Positions 24,585-33,679 are shown, counted from the first letter of the stretch. The stretch: 64,000 bases of DNA from Streptomyces sp. SAT1 (GCF_001654495.1 NZ_CP015849.1:2758501-2822500); one strand, 5' to 3'. Numbers and translations: made by a program. Notes: generated from the letters alone by a model not told the origin.

Positions 24585-25112
24585 ATGACGACCGAGGTAC
24601 CGCGACCCCCCGCCCCCGACGAGGAGTGGCTGCGCCTGGACCACCAGATCTGCTTCGCGCTGCACGCCGCCTCGCGCGCCTTCACCGGCGTTTACCGCTC
24701 GCTCCTGAAGGACCTGGGCCTGACCTATCCGCAGTACCTGGTGATGCTGGTGCTGTGGGAGCGCGGCGAGACCCCCGTCAAACAGCTGGGCGAGCGGCTG
24801 CGCCTCGACTCCGGGACCCTCTCCCCGCTGCTCAAGCGGCTGGAGGCGGCAGGTCTGGTGACCCGGGAGCGCAGCGCGCACGACGAGCGGTCGGTCCGGG
24901 TCCGGCTCACCGCCGAGGGCACCGCGCTGCGCGGGCGCGCGGCTCTCGTGCCGCCCCGGATCATGGCGGCCACCGGCCTGGGGCTGGACGAGATCGAGGA
25001 TCTGCACGTCCGCCTCGCCCGGCTCACCGACGCCCTGGACTCGGCGGTGCCGGGCCCGTCCGGGCCCGCGGCCGGCGCGGCGGACCCGGAGGGCACCGCG
25101 CACTGCGGCTGA
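24585..25112 (+). CDS. ohrR: MarR-family organic peroxide sensor/repressor OhrR
   Basis: 175 residues. It has the OhrR N-terminal signature [18 protein letters not shown] with the redox-sensing Cys23, followed by the MarR winged helix: [16 protein letters not shown], then the recognition helix in [19 protein letters not shown] and the wing [14 protein letters not shown]. Organic hydroperoxides oxidise the Cys and release the repressor from DNA. The C-terminus has a Gly/Pro/Ala tail of about 25 residues beyond the usual fold, with a second Cys near the end. It is divergent from ohrA with shared palindromes, so it should repress both genes. Confidence 0.93.
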   Translation: MTTEVPRPPAPDEEWLRLDHQICFALHAASRAFTGVYRSLLKDLGLTYPQYLVMLVLWERGETPVKQLGERLRLDSGTLSPLLKRLEAAGLVTRERSAHDERSVRVRLTAEGTALRGRAALVPPRIMAATGLGLDEIEDLHVRLARLTDALDSAVPGPSGPAAGAADPEGTAHCG

Positions 25113-25242
25113 GCCGCCGCTCCCGGCGGACGGGCGCGGCAGGCCGCGCTCCCCCAGGCCCGGAACACCCGTTTCACCGCACCTACCGCCTTCTTACCCG
25201 CCTGTGGCCGTGTATCGGCACGGACAGGGCATTCGCGCGGTC

Positions 25243-25248
25243 TACGAT
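25243..25248 (+). promoter_or_regulatory. Candidate -10 box of the GT87-like gene
   Basis: TACGAT ends 8 nt before ATG 25257 (5 nt before GTG 25254), the same spacing as at 26564. No RBS precedes the start. This suggests a leaderless mRNA. Confidence 0.45.
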
Positions 25249-25256
25249 CCGCGGTG

Positions 25257-26531
25257 ATGAGTGCCTTCCGGAGCGTGCCGCGGCCACCGGCCCGTACCTC
25301 GACGCGACACCGCCTCCTCGCCCTGGCGGCCGCCTGGCTCCTCACCCGAGCGGCGACACTGACCCTGCTCGCCCACGACACGCTGCCCCCGCTGGGCGGC
25401 GGCGCCGTGGCGCGCGAGGTGTGGAAGCTGTACCACCACTGGTACCTGGTGCTGGCGCACGGCGCCTTCCCCGCGCACGACCCGCTCTGGCAGTACCCGC
25501 CGGGCGCCGCACCGGTCCTGCTCTCCCCCGCGCTGCTGCCCTGGCTGACGTACTTCCAGGCGTTCGTGGCGCTCGCCCTGGCCGCGGACGCGGTGATCGC
25601 GGTGGCCCTGGCCCGCGCGGGCACCCGGCCGGACGGCAGTCTGCGCGGCGCCCGCTACTGGACGCTGGGCCTGCCGCTGCTGCTGCACGTCCCGCTCGCC
25701 CGCTACGACCTCCAGGTCACCGCCTGCGCCGTGCTCGCCCTGCTGGCCCTGCGCCGCTCCCCGCGCGCCTGCGGGGCGCTGGCCGCACTGGGCGCGCTGA
25801 TGAAGGTGTGGCCCGCGCTGGTGCTGCTGGGCACCCCCCGGGGCCATACGACCCGCTCGGCGTGGACCTGGGCGGCCGGGACCGGCGCGCTCGCCGCGCT
25901 GGTGCTCGCCGCGGTGTTCCGCAACCCGCTGGCCTTCCTGCGCGGGCAGGGCGGGCGCGGGGTGCAGATCGAGTCGTTCGGCGGCACCCTGCTCGCCCTG
26001 GCGACCCACGCCGGCTGGCCGGGCGTCGTCCGCTACCGCTACGGCTCGCTGGAGTTCACCGGGCCGTACGTCACCACCGTGGCCCATGTCTTCCTGGCGC
26101 TGTCCGCCGCGGCCCTCGCGCCGCTGCTGCTCTGGCGCGTGCGCGCCCGGCGCCGGGCCCCCGACACCCCCTGCGACGCCGCGCTGAGCGCCACCCTGCT
26201 GTTCACCGTGACCAGCCGGGTGATCAGCCCGCAGTACATGATCTGGCTGCTCGGACTCGCCGCGGTGTGTCTCACCTCACGGCACACGACCCAGCGTCCC
26301 GTCGCCGCCCTGCTCGCCCCGGCCTGCCTGGTCAGCGCGGTCGCCTATCCCACGCTCTACGGCCAGGTGGAGGCCTCCACCTGGGCCGGGTGCGCGCTGA
26401 TGCTGGCCCGCAACGGCCTGCTGGCGGCCGCCACGGTAGTCTCGTTCGTCCGGCTGTGGCGCTCGACGGAGGCAGCGGTGCCGCACGTCGAACCTGAACG
26501 GAGGGCGACCGTCTCCCTCACGGGACGCTAA
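25257..26531 (+). CDS. Polytopic membrane glycosyltransferase, GT87 (DUF2029)-like
   Basis: About 424 residues with some ten hydrophobic segments. The start is either ATG 25257 or the adjacent GTG 25254. Features pointing to a GT-C fold using a polyprenyl-phosphate sugar donor are an early extracytoplasmic loop with acidic and aromatic residues ([20 protein letters not shown], then DPLWQYPPG), the [13 protein letters not shown] segment and [16 protein letters not shown], a typical C-terminal motif of GT87-like mannosyltransferases. It lies in the glycopolymer region, 46 bp before a GT2 gene, and may add sugars to the polymer on the outer face. Family-level assignment only; substrate unknown. 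Confidence 0.7.
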   Translation: MSAFRSVPRPPARTSTRHRLLALAAAWLLTRAATLTLLAHDTLPPLGGGAVAREVWKLYHHWYLVLAHGAFPAHDPLWQYPPGAAPVLLSPALLPWLTYFQAFVALALAADAVIAVALARAGTRPDGSLRGARYWTLGLPLLLHVPLARYDLQVTACAVLALLALRRSPRACGALAALGALMKVWPALVLLGTPRGHTTRSAWTWAAGTGALAALVLAAVFRNPLAFLRGQGGRGVQIESFGGTLLALATHAGWPGVVRYRYGSLEFTGPYVTTVAHVFLALSAAALAPLLLWRVRARRRAPDTPCDAALSATLLFTVTSRVISPQYMIWLLGLAAVCLTSRHTTQRPVAALLAPACLVSAVAYPTLYGQVEASTWAGCALMLARNGLLAAATVVSFVRLWRSTEAAVPHVEPERRATVSLTGR

Positions 26532-26563
26532 GTTCCTCTTAACGGGGGATTACCGACCGCACC

Positions 26564-26569
26564 TACGAT
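26564..26569 (+). promoter_or_regulatory. Candidate -10 box of the GT2 gene
   Basis: TACGAT ends 8 nt before the GTG start at 26578. A TTAACG that could act as -35 lies about 19 bp further up. No RBS is visible, so the transcript is probably leaderless or nearly so. Confidence 0.5.
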
Positions 26570-26577
26570 ATTGGGCC

Positions 26578-28209
26578 GTGGACTCCATGCACCCGCACCC
26601 CCACCCGCACCAGGCCGCCCATGTGGGCGTCGTCGTCATCGGCTACAACGACGTCGACCGCATAGGGCACGCGGTTCGTTCGGCACTCGTCCAGGGCCCC
26701 ATGGTCCGCGAGGTGATCGCTGTCGACGACTGCTCGACGGACGGCACCTACGAGCTGCTCGTCCGCCTCGCGGAGGGGGAGCCGAGACTGAGAGTGATCC
26801 GTCACGAGACCAACAGCGGCGGCTGCGGCACCCCGCGCAACACCGGCATCGACGCGGTGACCGCGCCCTATCTGATGTTCCTGGACAGCGACGACGTCCT
26901 GCCGCCGGGCGCGGTGGACGCGCTGCTCACCACGGCGGAGCAGGAGCACGCCGAGGTCGCGGGCGGCCTGTGCGTACGCCGCGAGCTGCCCTCCGGTCTC
27001 GAGGTGGCCTGGGAGGAGGAGCTGTACGCGCACAGCCGGGTCCTCACCAGCCCCGCGGAGATGACGGACCTCGTGCACGACACGCTGTGCGTCAACAAGC
27101 TGTACCGCACCGACTTCCTTCGGGAGCACGCGGTCCGCTTCCCGGAGGGCCGCTTCCCCTACGAGGACCTGGTCTTCGCCGCCCGCGTCCTGGCCGCGGC
27201 GCCGCGCGTGGCCCTCGTCCCCGACCAGGTGTACGTCTGGCACGTGCGCCGGGAGGCGGAGCAGCTGTCCATCTCACTGGACCGGGCGCACATCCGGAAC
27301 TGGCAGGCGCGCGCCGAGGCCGCCCGGCAGGCGTACGAGATCCTGCTGAACGCCGGGCGCAAGGAACTGGCGCGGGCGGCCCGCGCCAAGTTCCTCGAAC
27401 ACGAGCTGCGCATGTACGCACGCGAGCTGAGCCTGCGCGACGCCGGGTACCGGCGGGCCTGGTGGACGCACACCCGGGCCTATCTGCGGGGGTACGACGC
27501 GGCCGACTGGACGAGCGAGCCGACCGCGCCGGGACGGCTGCTCGCCCGGGTGATCCTGGCCTCGCCCGAACCGCGCGACCTGCCGCGCCTGAAGGAGCTC
27601 GCCGCCCGCCCGGAGCGGCTGTGCCCGCCCTACGTACGGGACCGGCACGGTGTGCCCATCTGGTCGGAGGACCTGCCCCAGCTCACCCTGGAGCCCTACC
27701 TGACGCGGCCGGCCCATCTGCTGCCGCTCGCCGTGGACGCGGCACTGCGCCCCCGCGCGCGGGGCGCCACCCTGCTGCGGCTCCGGCTGCACGAGATGTA
27801 CGGCGGGGTGGCGCAGGCGGGCCCGCGGACGCTGGAGGTGGAGTGGGTGCACCGCGAGGCGGGCCGCTCCGCGCAGCGCACCACGGTCGCCCTCCGGCCG
27901 GACACCGGCGACACCTGGCGGGCCGAGACGTTCGTGGACCTGACGGCGCTCGGCGCGGGCACCTGGGACCTGCAACTGCGGGTGTGCTTCGCCGACGGCA
28001 CCTCCCGCGAGACGACGGGGCACGCCTGGGCCGGTCCCGGGCTGCTGCGCCGGACCGTCCTGCCCAACCTGCGCTTCGGCATCCTGCTGGTCCAGCCCTA
28101 CGCCACGCACTCCGGTGCGCTGGCCCTGCGCCTGGCGACCGGCTGGCGCGGTGCCGCGGCCATCCTGCGCGGCAGGCTCCGCCGGCTGCTGCGCCGGGGG
28201 GCCGGGTAG
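26578..28209 (+). CDS. GT2 glycosyltransferase with long C-terminal domain (TarS-like layout)
   Basis: 543 residues from GTG 26578. The His/Pro N-terminal tag MHPHPHPHQ is followed by a GT-A domain (about 15-230) with HVGVVVIGYNDVDRIG, VIAVDDCSTDGT, the DxD-type MFLDSDDVLPPGA and FPYEDLVFAARVL. The remaining 300 residues contain a helical linker (RARAEAARQAYEIL) and, from about 360, a strand-rich region (LLRLRLHEMYGG, RTLEVEWVHREAG, GTWDLQLRVCFADG) suggestive of a beta-sandwich. This layout recalls teichoic-acid glycosyltransferases such as TarS (inference). It is predicted to glycosylate the wall polymer in the cytoplasm. galE follows 67 bp downstream and could supply UDP-galactose. Confidence 0.82.
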   Translation: MDSMHPHPHPHQAAHVGVVVIGYNDVDRIGHAVRSALVQGPMVREVIAVDDCSTDGTYELLVRLAEGEPRLRVIRHETNSGGCGTPRNTGIDAVTAPYLMFLDSDDVLPPGAVDALLTTAEQEHAEVAGGLCVRRELPSGLEVAWEEELYAHSRVLTSPAEMTDLVHDTLCVNKLYRTDFLREHAVRFPEGRFPYEDLVFAARVLAAAPRVALVPDQVYVWHVRREAEQLSISLDRAHIRNWQARAEAARQAYEILLNAGRKELARAARAKFLEHELRMYARELSLRDAGYRRAWWTHTRAYLRGYDAADWTSEPTAPGRLLARVILASPEPRDLPRLKELAARPERLCPPYVRDRHGVPIWSEDLPQLTLEPYLTRPAHLLPLAVDAALRPRARGATLLRLRLHEMYGGVAQAGPRTLEVEWVHREAGRSAQRTTVALRPDTGDTWRAETFVDLTALGAGTWDLQLRVCFADGTSRETTGHAWAGPGLLRRTVLPNLRFGILLVQPYATHSGALALRLATGWRGAAAILRGRLRRLLRRGAG

Positions 28210-28276
28210 GACACGTACCTCTCACGTACCGAGCACCACAGCACCACCCGGGCCAACTGACGAGGAGACGCCCACC

Positions 28277-29257
28277 ATGACCTGGCTGATCACCGGAGGC
28301 GCCGGCTACATCGGCGCCCATGTCGTTCGCGCGATGACCGAAGCGGGCGAGCGGGCCGTGGTCTACGACGACCTGTCCACGGGCATCGCCGACCGCGTGC
28401 CGGACGGTGTCCCGCTGGTCGTCGGCTCCACCCTGGACGGCGAACGGCTGAAGCGGACCCTGGCCGGGCACCGGATCACCGGCGTCGTCCACCTGGCGGG
28501 CAAGAAGCAGGTCGGCGAGTCCGTCGAGCTGCCCCTGCACTACTACCGGGAGAACGTGGAGGGCCTGCGCGTCCTGCTGGAGGCCGTGACGGCGGCCCCG
28601 GTGGACGCCTTCGTCTTCTCCTCCTCCGCGGCCGTCTACGGCATGCCGGACGTGGACCTGGTCACCGAGGAGACCCCGTGCGCGCCCCTGTCGCCGTACG
28701 GGGAGACCAAGCTGGCCGGCGAGTGGCTGGTGCGCGCGACGGGCCGGGCGTGCGGGACGGCCACGGCCTCCCTGCGCTACTTCAACGTGGCGGGCGCGGC
28801 CACTCCCGAGCTGGCGGACACCGGCGTCTACAACCTCGTGCCCATGGTCTTCGAGAAGCTGACGGAGGGCGAGGCACCGCAGATCTTCGGCGACGACTAC
28901 GCCACCGGCGACGGCACCTGCGTGCGCGACTACATCCACGTGGTGGACCTCGCCGAGGCCCATGTCGCCACGGCCCGCGCGCTGCGCGCCGCCCCCGGCC
29001 GCGACCTGACCCTGAACATCGGGCGCGGCGAGGGCGTCTCGGTGCGCGAGATGATCGACACGATCGGCTCGGTGACCGGTCACCACCGCGCCCCGGTGGT
29101 GACCACGCGCCGCCCCGGCGACGCGGCCCGTGTCGTCGCCTCCGCCGACCGCGCCGCCGCCACGCTCGGCTGGAAGGCCCGCCACGACGTCCAGGACATG
29201 ATCACGTCCGCCTGGGCGGGCTGGGTCCGCCACCACCCCGGGACGGCCGGCGCCTGA
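28277..29257 (+). CDS. galE: UDP-glucose 4-epimerase
   Basis: 326-residue extended SDR enzyme that interconverts UDP-glucose and UDP-galactose using tightly bound NAD. The nucleotide-binding GGAGYIG (7-13), the catalytic FSSSAAVYG and YGETK (Tyr141, Lys145) are intact, and GDGTCVRDYIHVVDLAEAHV is a strong GalE signature. The ATG 28277 is chosen because GAGGAG (28262-28267) precedes it and the Rossmann fold begins at residue 2. It probably serves polymer glycosylation rather than galactose catabolism, since no galK or galT is nearby. A 138-bp gap separates its end from the convergent TetR gene. Confidence 0.93.
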   Translation: MTWLITGGAGYIGAHVVRAMTEAGERAVVYDDLSTGIADRVPDGVPLVVGSTLDGERLKRTLAGHRITGVVHLAGKKQVGESVELPLHYYRENVEGLRVLLEAVTAAPVDAFVFSSSAAVYGMPDVDLVTEETPCAPLSPYGETKLAGEWLVRATGRACGTATASLRYFNVAGAATPELADTGVYNLVPMVFEKLTEGEAPQIFGDDYATGDGTCVRDYIHVVDLAEAHVATARALRAAPGRDLTLNIGRGEGVSVREMIDTIGSVTGHHRAPVVTTRRPGDAARVVASADRAAATLGWKARHDVQDMITSAWAGWVRHHPGTAGA

Positions 29258-29395
29258 CGGCCGCGGCACGGCCCGCCCGGACGGCCCCGCGGCGGGCCCC
29301 GGCGCCGTCGCCGCCGCGCTCCCGCGGGCGCGGGCGCGCGGCGCCGTGCCGTGGGCGGGCGGCCGGACCGCTCGCGCACCGGCGGCCGGCCGGTG

Positions 29396-30022
29396 TCACA
29401 GGGCCTTGAGCGCCTCGGCCGTGCCGCGCGCGAGCGCGCCCAGATAGCCCTTGGGGAGCTTGGGCGTACGGATCACGACCGCGCGCCAGTACAGCGGGCC
29501 GGAGATCAGGTCGAGGGCCAGGTCGTGGTCCACACCGGCACCGACCTCCCCGCGCGCCTCCGCCGCCGCGAGGATGCTGCTGGCGACGCCCTCCTGACCG
29601 GCGCGCAGGGCCTTCTGCACGGCCTCGGCGAGATCGGGGTTGCGGGCCGCCTCGGCCTGGAGGTCGGGCAGGATCTGCGAGGCCACCGGATGGCGCAGGG
29701 CGCGGGAGGTCACCTCGTAGAGCATGCGCAGGTCCATCTCCAGGGACCCGGTGTCGGGGGCGGGCAGGCCCTGGACGGCGAGCGCGGAGACGACGTCGAG
29801 CACCAGGTGCAGCTTGGAGCGCCAGCGGCGGTACACGGCGGTCTTGCCGACGCCCGCGCGCCGGGCGATGCCCTCGATGGACATGCGCGCGTAGCCGACC
29901 GAGGCGAGTTCCGCGAAGACGGCAGCCCGGATCGCGTCCGTCACGTCCTCGCGGAGCACGGCGGCCCCGGCGGGAGCGCGACGGCGCGGGCGCGTCTGGG
30001 GTTCGCCTGCGTTCGTCGTCAT
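29396..30022 (-). CDS. TetR-family transcriptional regulator
   Basis: 208 residues from ATG 30022; the preceding ATG is unlikely because TATGCT (30030-30035) ends 7 nt before this start, as for a leaderless mRNA. A basic N-terminal tail (RPRRRAPAGA) leads into the helix-turn-helix at about 47-70 (MSIEGIARRAGVGKTAVYRRWRSK). The ligand-binding C-terminal domain resembles the TetR_C group (YWRAVVIRTPKLPKGYLGALARG). It is divergent from the TagGH-like exporter, and 16-bp direct repeats lie in the shared promoter, so it probably represses itself and the exporter. Its inducer is unknown. Confidence 0.88.
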   Translation of the reverse strand: MTTNAGEPQTRPRRRAPAGAAVLREDVTDAIRAAVFAELASVGYARMSIEGIARRAGVGKTAVYRRWRSKLHLVLDVVSALAVQGLPAPDTGSLEMDLRMLYEVTSRALRHPVASQILPDLQAEAARNPDLAEAVQKALRAGQEGVASSILAAAEARGEVGAGVDHDLALDLISGPLYWRAVVIRTPKLPKGYLGALARGTAEALKAL

Positions 30023-30038
30023 GCCGCCCAGCATAGGG

Positions 30039-30102
30039 CGTTACGACGAAACGGTTGCGTCGCGACGTTACTTGGGCCTACGCTCACGTTGCGACGATAC
30101 GG
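30039..30102. promoter_or_regulatory. Direct repeats and palindrome, candidate TetR operator
   Basis: Two 16-bp direct repeats of CGTTRCGACGAWACGG (30039-30054 and 30087-30102, differing at two positions) flank a perfect 10-bp palindrome CGTCGCGACG (30058-30067). The first copy overlaps the probable -35/-10 spacer of the tetR gene; the second is about 115 bp before the exporter permease start. Confidence 0.6.
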
Positions 30103-30216
30103 TCCCGTCCCGGCGACGTAAAGAGAAGCCGAGGCAACGGGTGGCGGACGCGGAACCGGCAGCCGCGTCACCTCCCCCGGATCCACCCGAATACCCCCCG
30201 AACGAAAGCAGCGGAT

Positions 30217-31131
30217 GTGAGTCAGGTCCTCCACACACCGCCCTCGAGCCCGGCGCCCGCCGAAGAAGATCTCGCGGCGCTCGCCGCCCGGCACGGCCTG
30301 TCGGTCAGCGGCGCCCGCCCCTCCCTGCCCGCGTACGTGCGCGAGCTGTGGGCACGGCGGCACTTCATCACCGCGTTCGCCACCGCCAAGCTCACCGCCC
30401 AGTACAGCCAGGCGAAGCTCGGGCAGGTCTGGCAGGTCGCCACCCCCCTGCTGAACGCCGCGGTGTACTACTTCATCTTCGGCATCCTGCTGGGCACCAG
30501 CAAGAACGTGGCGGACTTCGTCCCGTTCCTGGTCACCGGTGTGTTCGTCTGGACGTTCACCCAGAGCTCGATCATGGCGGGCACCCGGGCGATCTCCGGC
30601 AACCTCGGCCTGGTGCGGGCCCTGCACTTCCCGCGCGCCGCGCTGCCCATCTCCTTCGCGCTCCAGCAGCTCCAGCAGCTGCTGTTCTCGATGTGCGCGC
30701 TCGTGGTGATCCTGCTCTGCTTCGGTGTGATGCCCGCCGCTTCCTGGGCGCTGGCCGTCCCGGTGCTGGTGCTCCAGTTCGTCTTCAACGCGGGCGTGTC
30801 GATGGTCGTCGCCCGGCTGGGCGCCAAGACCCCGGACATCGCCCAGCTGATGCCGTTCCTGCTGCGCACCTGGATGTACGTCTCCGGCGTCATGTGGAGC
30901 ATCGACAAGACGCTCAAGCACAGCAACGTCCCGCACCTGCTCCAGAAGCTGCTGGAGGCCAACCCGGCCGCCGTCTACATCGACCTGATGCGCTTCGCGC
31001 TCATCGACAGCTTCAAGGCCCACCAGCTCCCGCACCACGTGTGGGCGTACGCGCTGGGCTGGGCGCTGCTCGCCGGTGTCGGCGGCTTCGTCTACTTCTG
31101 GAAGGCCGAGGAGAGGTACGGACGTGGCTGA
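30217..31131 (+). CDS. ABC-2 type exporter permease, TagG-like
   Basis: 304 residues from GTG 30217, within an otherwise longer frame; this start gives the usual length. After a cytoplasmic N-terminus, LPAYVRELWARRHFITAFATAK and AQYSQAKLGQVWQVATPLLNA mark the ABC-2 polysaccharide/teichoic-acid permease family (TagG, Wzm, RfbA), with six TM segments. With the overlapping ATPase gene it should export a lipid-linked glycopolymer across the membrane. Its 8-bp overlap with the ATPase gene implies translational coupling. It is divergent from tetR and shares the candidate operator. Whether it exports the product of the 17-28 kb genes is an inference from proximity. Confidence 0.88.
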   Translation: MSQVLHTPPSSPAPAEEDLAALAARHGLSVSGARPSLPAYVRELWARRHFITAFATAKLTAQYSQAKLGQVWQVATPLLNAAVYYFIFGILLGTSKNVADFVPFLVTGVFVWTFTQSSIMAGTRAISGNLGLVRALHFPRAALPISFALQQLQQLLFSMCALVVILLCFGVMPAASWALAVPVLVLQFVFNAGVSMVVARLGAKTPDIAQLMPFLLRTWMYVSGVMWSIDKTLKHSNVPHLLQKLLEANPAAVYIDLMRFALIDSFKAHQLPHHVWAYALGWALLAGVGGFVYFWKAEERYGRG

Positions 31132-31921
31132 GCAGGCCGAGCAGACCAGCGAGAACATCCCCACCGTCATCGCCGACAAGGTGGACATCGTCTACCGTGT
31201 CCACGGCACGGGCGCCGGGCGCGGCTCGGCGACCGCCGCGCTCAACCGCATCCTGCGGCCCGGGAAGGCCGAGAAGGCGTCGGGCGTGCGCCGGGTGCAC
31301 GCGGTGAAGAAGGTGTCGTTCGTCGCCTACAAGGGCGAGGCGATCGGCCTCATCGGAACCAACGGCTCCGGCAAGTCCACCCTGCTCAAGGCGGTCGCCG
31401 GGCTGCTGCCGGTGGAGAGCGGCAAGATCTACACCGACGGCCAGCCCTCCCTGCTCGGTGTGAACGCGGCGCTGATGAACGACCTGACCGGCGAGCGCAA
31501 CGTCCACCTCGGCGGTCTCGCCATGGGCATGTCCCGCGAGCAGGTCAGGGAGCGCTACCAGGACATCGTCGACTTCTCCGGCATCAACGAGAAGGGCGAC
31601 TTCATCTCGCTGCCCATGCGGACGTACTCCTCCGGCATGTCGGCCCGGCTGCGCTTCTCCATCGCCGCCGCCAAGGACCACGACGTGCTGCTCATCGACG
31701 AGGCGCTGGCCACCGGCGACCGCTCCTTCCAGCGGCGTTCGGAACGGCGCATCCGCGAGCTGCGCAAGCAGGCGGGCACGGTGTTCCTGGTCAGCCACAG
31801 CAACGGCTCCATCCGCGACACCTGCGAGCGCGTGCTCTGGCTGGAGCGCGGCGAACTGCGCATGGACGGGCCCACCGACGAGGTCCTGAAGGAGTACGAG
31901 GCGTTCACCAACGCCAAGTAG
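31124..31921 (+). CDS. ABC transporter ATP-binding protein, TagH-like
   Basis: 265 residues from GTG 31124, which overlaps the permease stop. It shows Walker A GTNGSGKST (78-86), the short signature YSSGMSARLRFS, Walker B VLLIDEALATGD with catalytic Glu, and the switch SHS. The signature and the VRRVHAVKKVSF start are typical of ATPases for polysaccharide and teichoic acid export (TagH, Wzt, RfbB). It lacks the long C-terminal carbohydrate-binding or SH3b domain found in some Wzt/TagH proteins, so polymer recognition would rest with the permease. It is the last gene of the two-gene export unit; the next gene converges 19 bp away. Confidence 0.9.
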   Translation: MAEQAEQTSENIPTVIADKVDIVYRVHGTGAGRGSATAALNRILRPGKAEKASGVRRVHAVKKVSFVAYKGEAIGLIGTNGSGKSTLLKAVAGLLPVESGKIYTDGQPSLLGVNAALMNDLTGERNVHLGGLAMGMSREQVRERYQDIVDFSGINEKGDFISLPMRTYSSGMSARLRFSIAAAKDHDVLLIDEALATGDRSFQRRSERRIRELRKQAGTVFLVSHSNGSIRDTCERVLWLERGELRMDGPTDEVLKEYEAFTNAK

Positions 31922-31940
31922 CCGGCCGCCGCCCGCGGAC

Positions 31941-33458
31941 TCACCGCGTCACGGCGTACAGCACCTGCCCGCCCGGTCCGCCGGCCACCGGGCGCAGGCC
32001 GGGATCCCGCTGCGGGCGGCGGCCGTCGAGGACCCAGCGCACGCGGTACGTGCGCAGGATGTCCCGGCGGGCGCCGCGCGGTGTGCCGCGCGCGAAGTAG
32101 CGCTCGGCGGCCCGCTCCCGCCGGGCCGCGTCCGGCAGGAAGAACTCCGGGTAGCCGGGCGCCACGGTGTAGGCGCCGTAGGCGGGCACCAGCCGGGACG
32201 GGAAGTCCCGGGCCATCACCACATCGCCGTACCGCACATGCGGGGTGATCCAGTGGTATCCGGTCCAGGGGGGCGTGTAGCGCGCGGCGAGCACGGGGGG
32301 CAGCGCGTCCCGTCCCACGACGTATCCCACCACCCCCGCCTGCGTCCAGGCGCCCACGGCGAGCGCCGCGGCCAGTGCCCAGGCCCAGCGCAGGCGCACC
32401 GCGCGGCGGCCCCCGCCGAACACCTCAAGGGCGATGGCGAGCTGTGCCGGGACCAGCGCGGCGGGCAGCGCCCGGCCCCAGGAGTAGTGGCCGCTGACGA
32501 AGCCCGCCGCGCACACCAGCGCGCCCAGCGCACAGAAGATCACCAGCGGGTCCCGCCGGTCGCGCCGGTACCGCAGCACCAGCGCCGCCACCCCGAGCAG
32601 CGCCAGCCAGTACCGGCCCGCGAAGTCCGTGTAGAGGGCGCGGTGCACGCTCGCCAGCCCGTCACCGGCCGAGAACAGCGCGAAGAAGTCGTAGTACGGC
32701 CACAGCCACAGCACCAGCAGACCCAGCCCGGCCGCCGCGGCGATCCGCGGCCGCTGGGCGCGCGGCGGCCGGGCGGCGACGACCGTGGCGAGCGCGCCCA
32801 GCGTGGCGACCACCCCGGTGAACTGGTGGCAGAGCAGGATCACCGCCCACAGCACGCCGGTGCCCAGCCACACCTCCCAGCCGGCCTGCGCGCGCAGCGT
32901 CCGGCTGAGCCACGCCCACAGGTGGAAGGAGAGCCCGAGGGCGAACACGCTGGGGTAGGAGACCGTCAGCGCCAGCGAGTTCAGGGAGAGGAAGCCGCTC
33001 CAGTTGATGAGCACGGTGCCCCACAGCAGCACCAGGCTCAGCGCGGCCAGCGCGGGCGCGGCCGGATGCGGGCTCAGTGTCCGTACGTACCGGCGCACGC
33101 CGGTGGCCAGGAGCGCGAGTCCGGCGAGCGCGGCCAGCCGCAGCACGATGAAGACCGACCAGCCGCCGACCCGCGCGACACAGCCGAGCAGCAGCATCCA
33201 CGGCGAGTAGTAGGGGCTCGGGGTGTCGGCGGCGACGAGCGGGTTGCCGGGGTGCAGCAGGCTGTGCCGCAGGCGTTCGACGGTGGCCGCGTGCATGCCG
33301 AGGTCACCGGCCCAGGGCAGCCGGACGATCACCAGGAGCAGCAGGACGAGGAGCAGCGCGACGGCGGCCCGGGGCGCGGCGGAACGTTTCACGCGGCCGA
33401 CCGGCGGCCGGGACGCCGCTCGGCCGGCGGAACGCGCCTCAGGCGGCGCGGCGCGCAT
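31941..33458 (-). CDS. Polytopic membrane protein, GT-C-like, function unknown
   Basis: 505 residues with a basic N-terminal tail and about 10-11 hydrophobic segments in the first 400 residues, then a hydrophilic C-terminal domain (GYHWITPHVRYGDVVMARDFPSRLVPAYGAYTV onward). The first external loop, PWAGDLGMHAATVERLRHSLLHPGNPLVAADTPSPYYSPW, has the acidic and aromatic content of GT-C glycosyltransferases and related mannosyltransferases. I do not recognise a precise family. It converges on the TagGH genes with a 19-bp gap. A role in adding sugars to a surface polymer is plausible but rests on neighbours only. An internal start nearer residue 24 is possible. Confidence 0.65.
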   Translation of the reverse strand: MRAAPPEARSAGRAASRPPVGRVKRSAAPRAAVALLLVLLLLVIVRLPWAGDLGMHAATVERLRHSLLHPGNPLVAADTPSPYYSPWMLLLGCVARVGGWSVFIVLRLAALAGLALLATGVRRYVRTLSPHPAAPALAALSLVLLWGTVLINWSGFLSLNSLALTVSYPSVFALGLSFHLWAWLSRTLRAQAGWEVWLGTGVLWAVILLCHQFTGVVATLGALATVVAARPPRAQRPRIAAAAGLGLLVLWLWPYYDFFALFSAGDGLASVHRALYTDFAGRYWLALLGVAALVLRYRRDRRDPLVIFCALGALVCAAGFVSGHYSWGRALPAALVPAQLAIALEVFGGGRRAVRLRWAWALAAALAVGAWTQAGVVGYVVGRDALPPVLAARYTPPWTGYHWITPHVRYGDVVMARDFPSRLVPAYGAYTVAPGYPEFFLPDAARRERAAERYFARGTPRGARRDILRTYRVRWVLDGRRPQRDPGLRPVAGGPGGQVLYAVTR

Positions 33459-33641
33459 CGCGAGGAAGGACCGGGGCGCGGTGGGCGGCGGAGGCGGTGT
33501 ACCGGGCGCGTTTCACCATCACGCGCGCAACTTTAACCGAATGATCCTGATTAGCCGGAAAGGCTACCGGACGCCGTGCGGAGTTTCCCGCCCGGCGGAA
33601 CGAGGCGCCCGGAGCGGCCAGGGCGGCCGGAGCGGACGACG

Positions 33642-33679
33642 CGAGGGCGCCCCGGGCCGTCCGGCCCGGGGCGCCCTCG
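33642..33679 (-). terminator. gdh terminator
   Basis: An 18-bp perfect stem (33642-33659 with 33662-33679) begins 18 bp after the gdh stop, making it one of the strongest hairpins in the window. The rest of the gap to 33458 holds no visible gene. Confidence 0.88.

Noticed and set aside
28115..28276. N-terminal extension of galE into the GT2 gene
   Set aside because: Would overlap the GT2 gene in another frame; the Rossmann fold starts at ATG 28277 with a good RBS.
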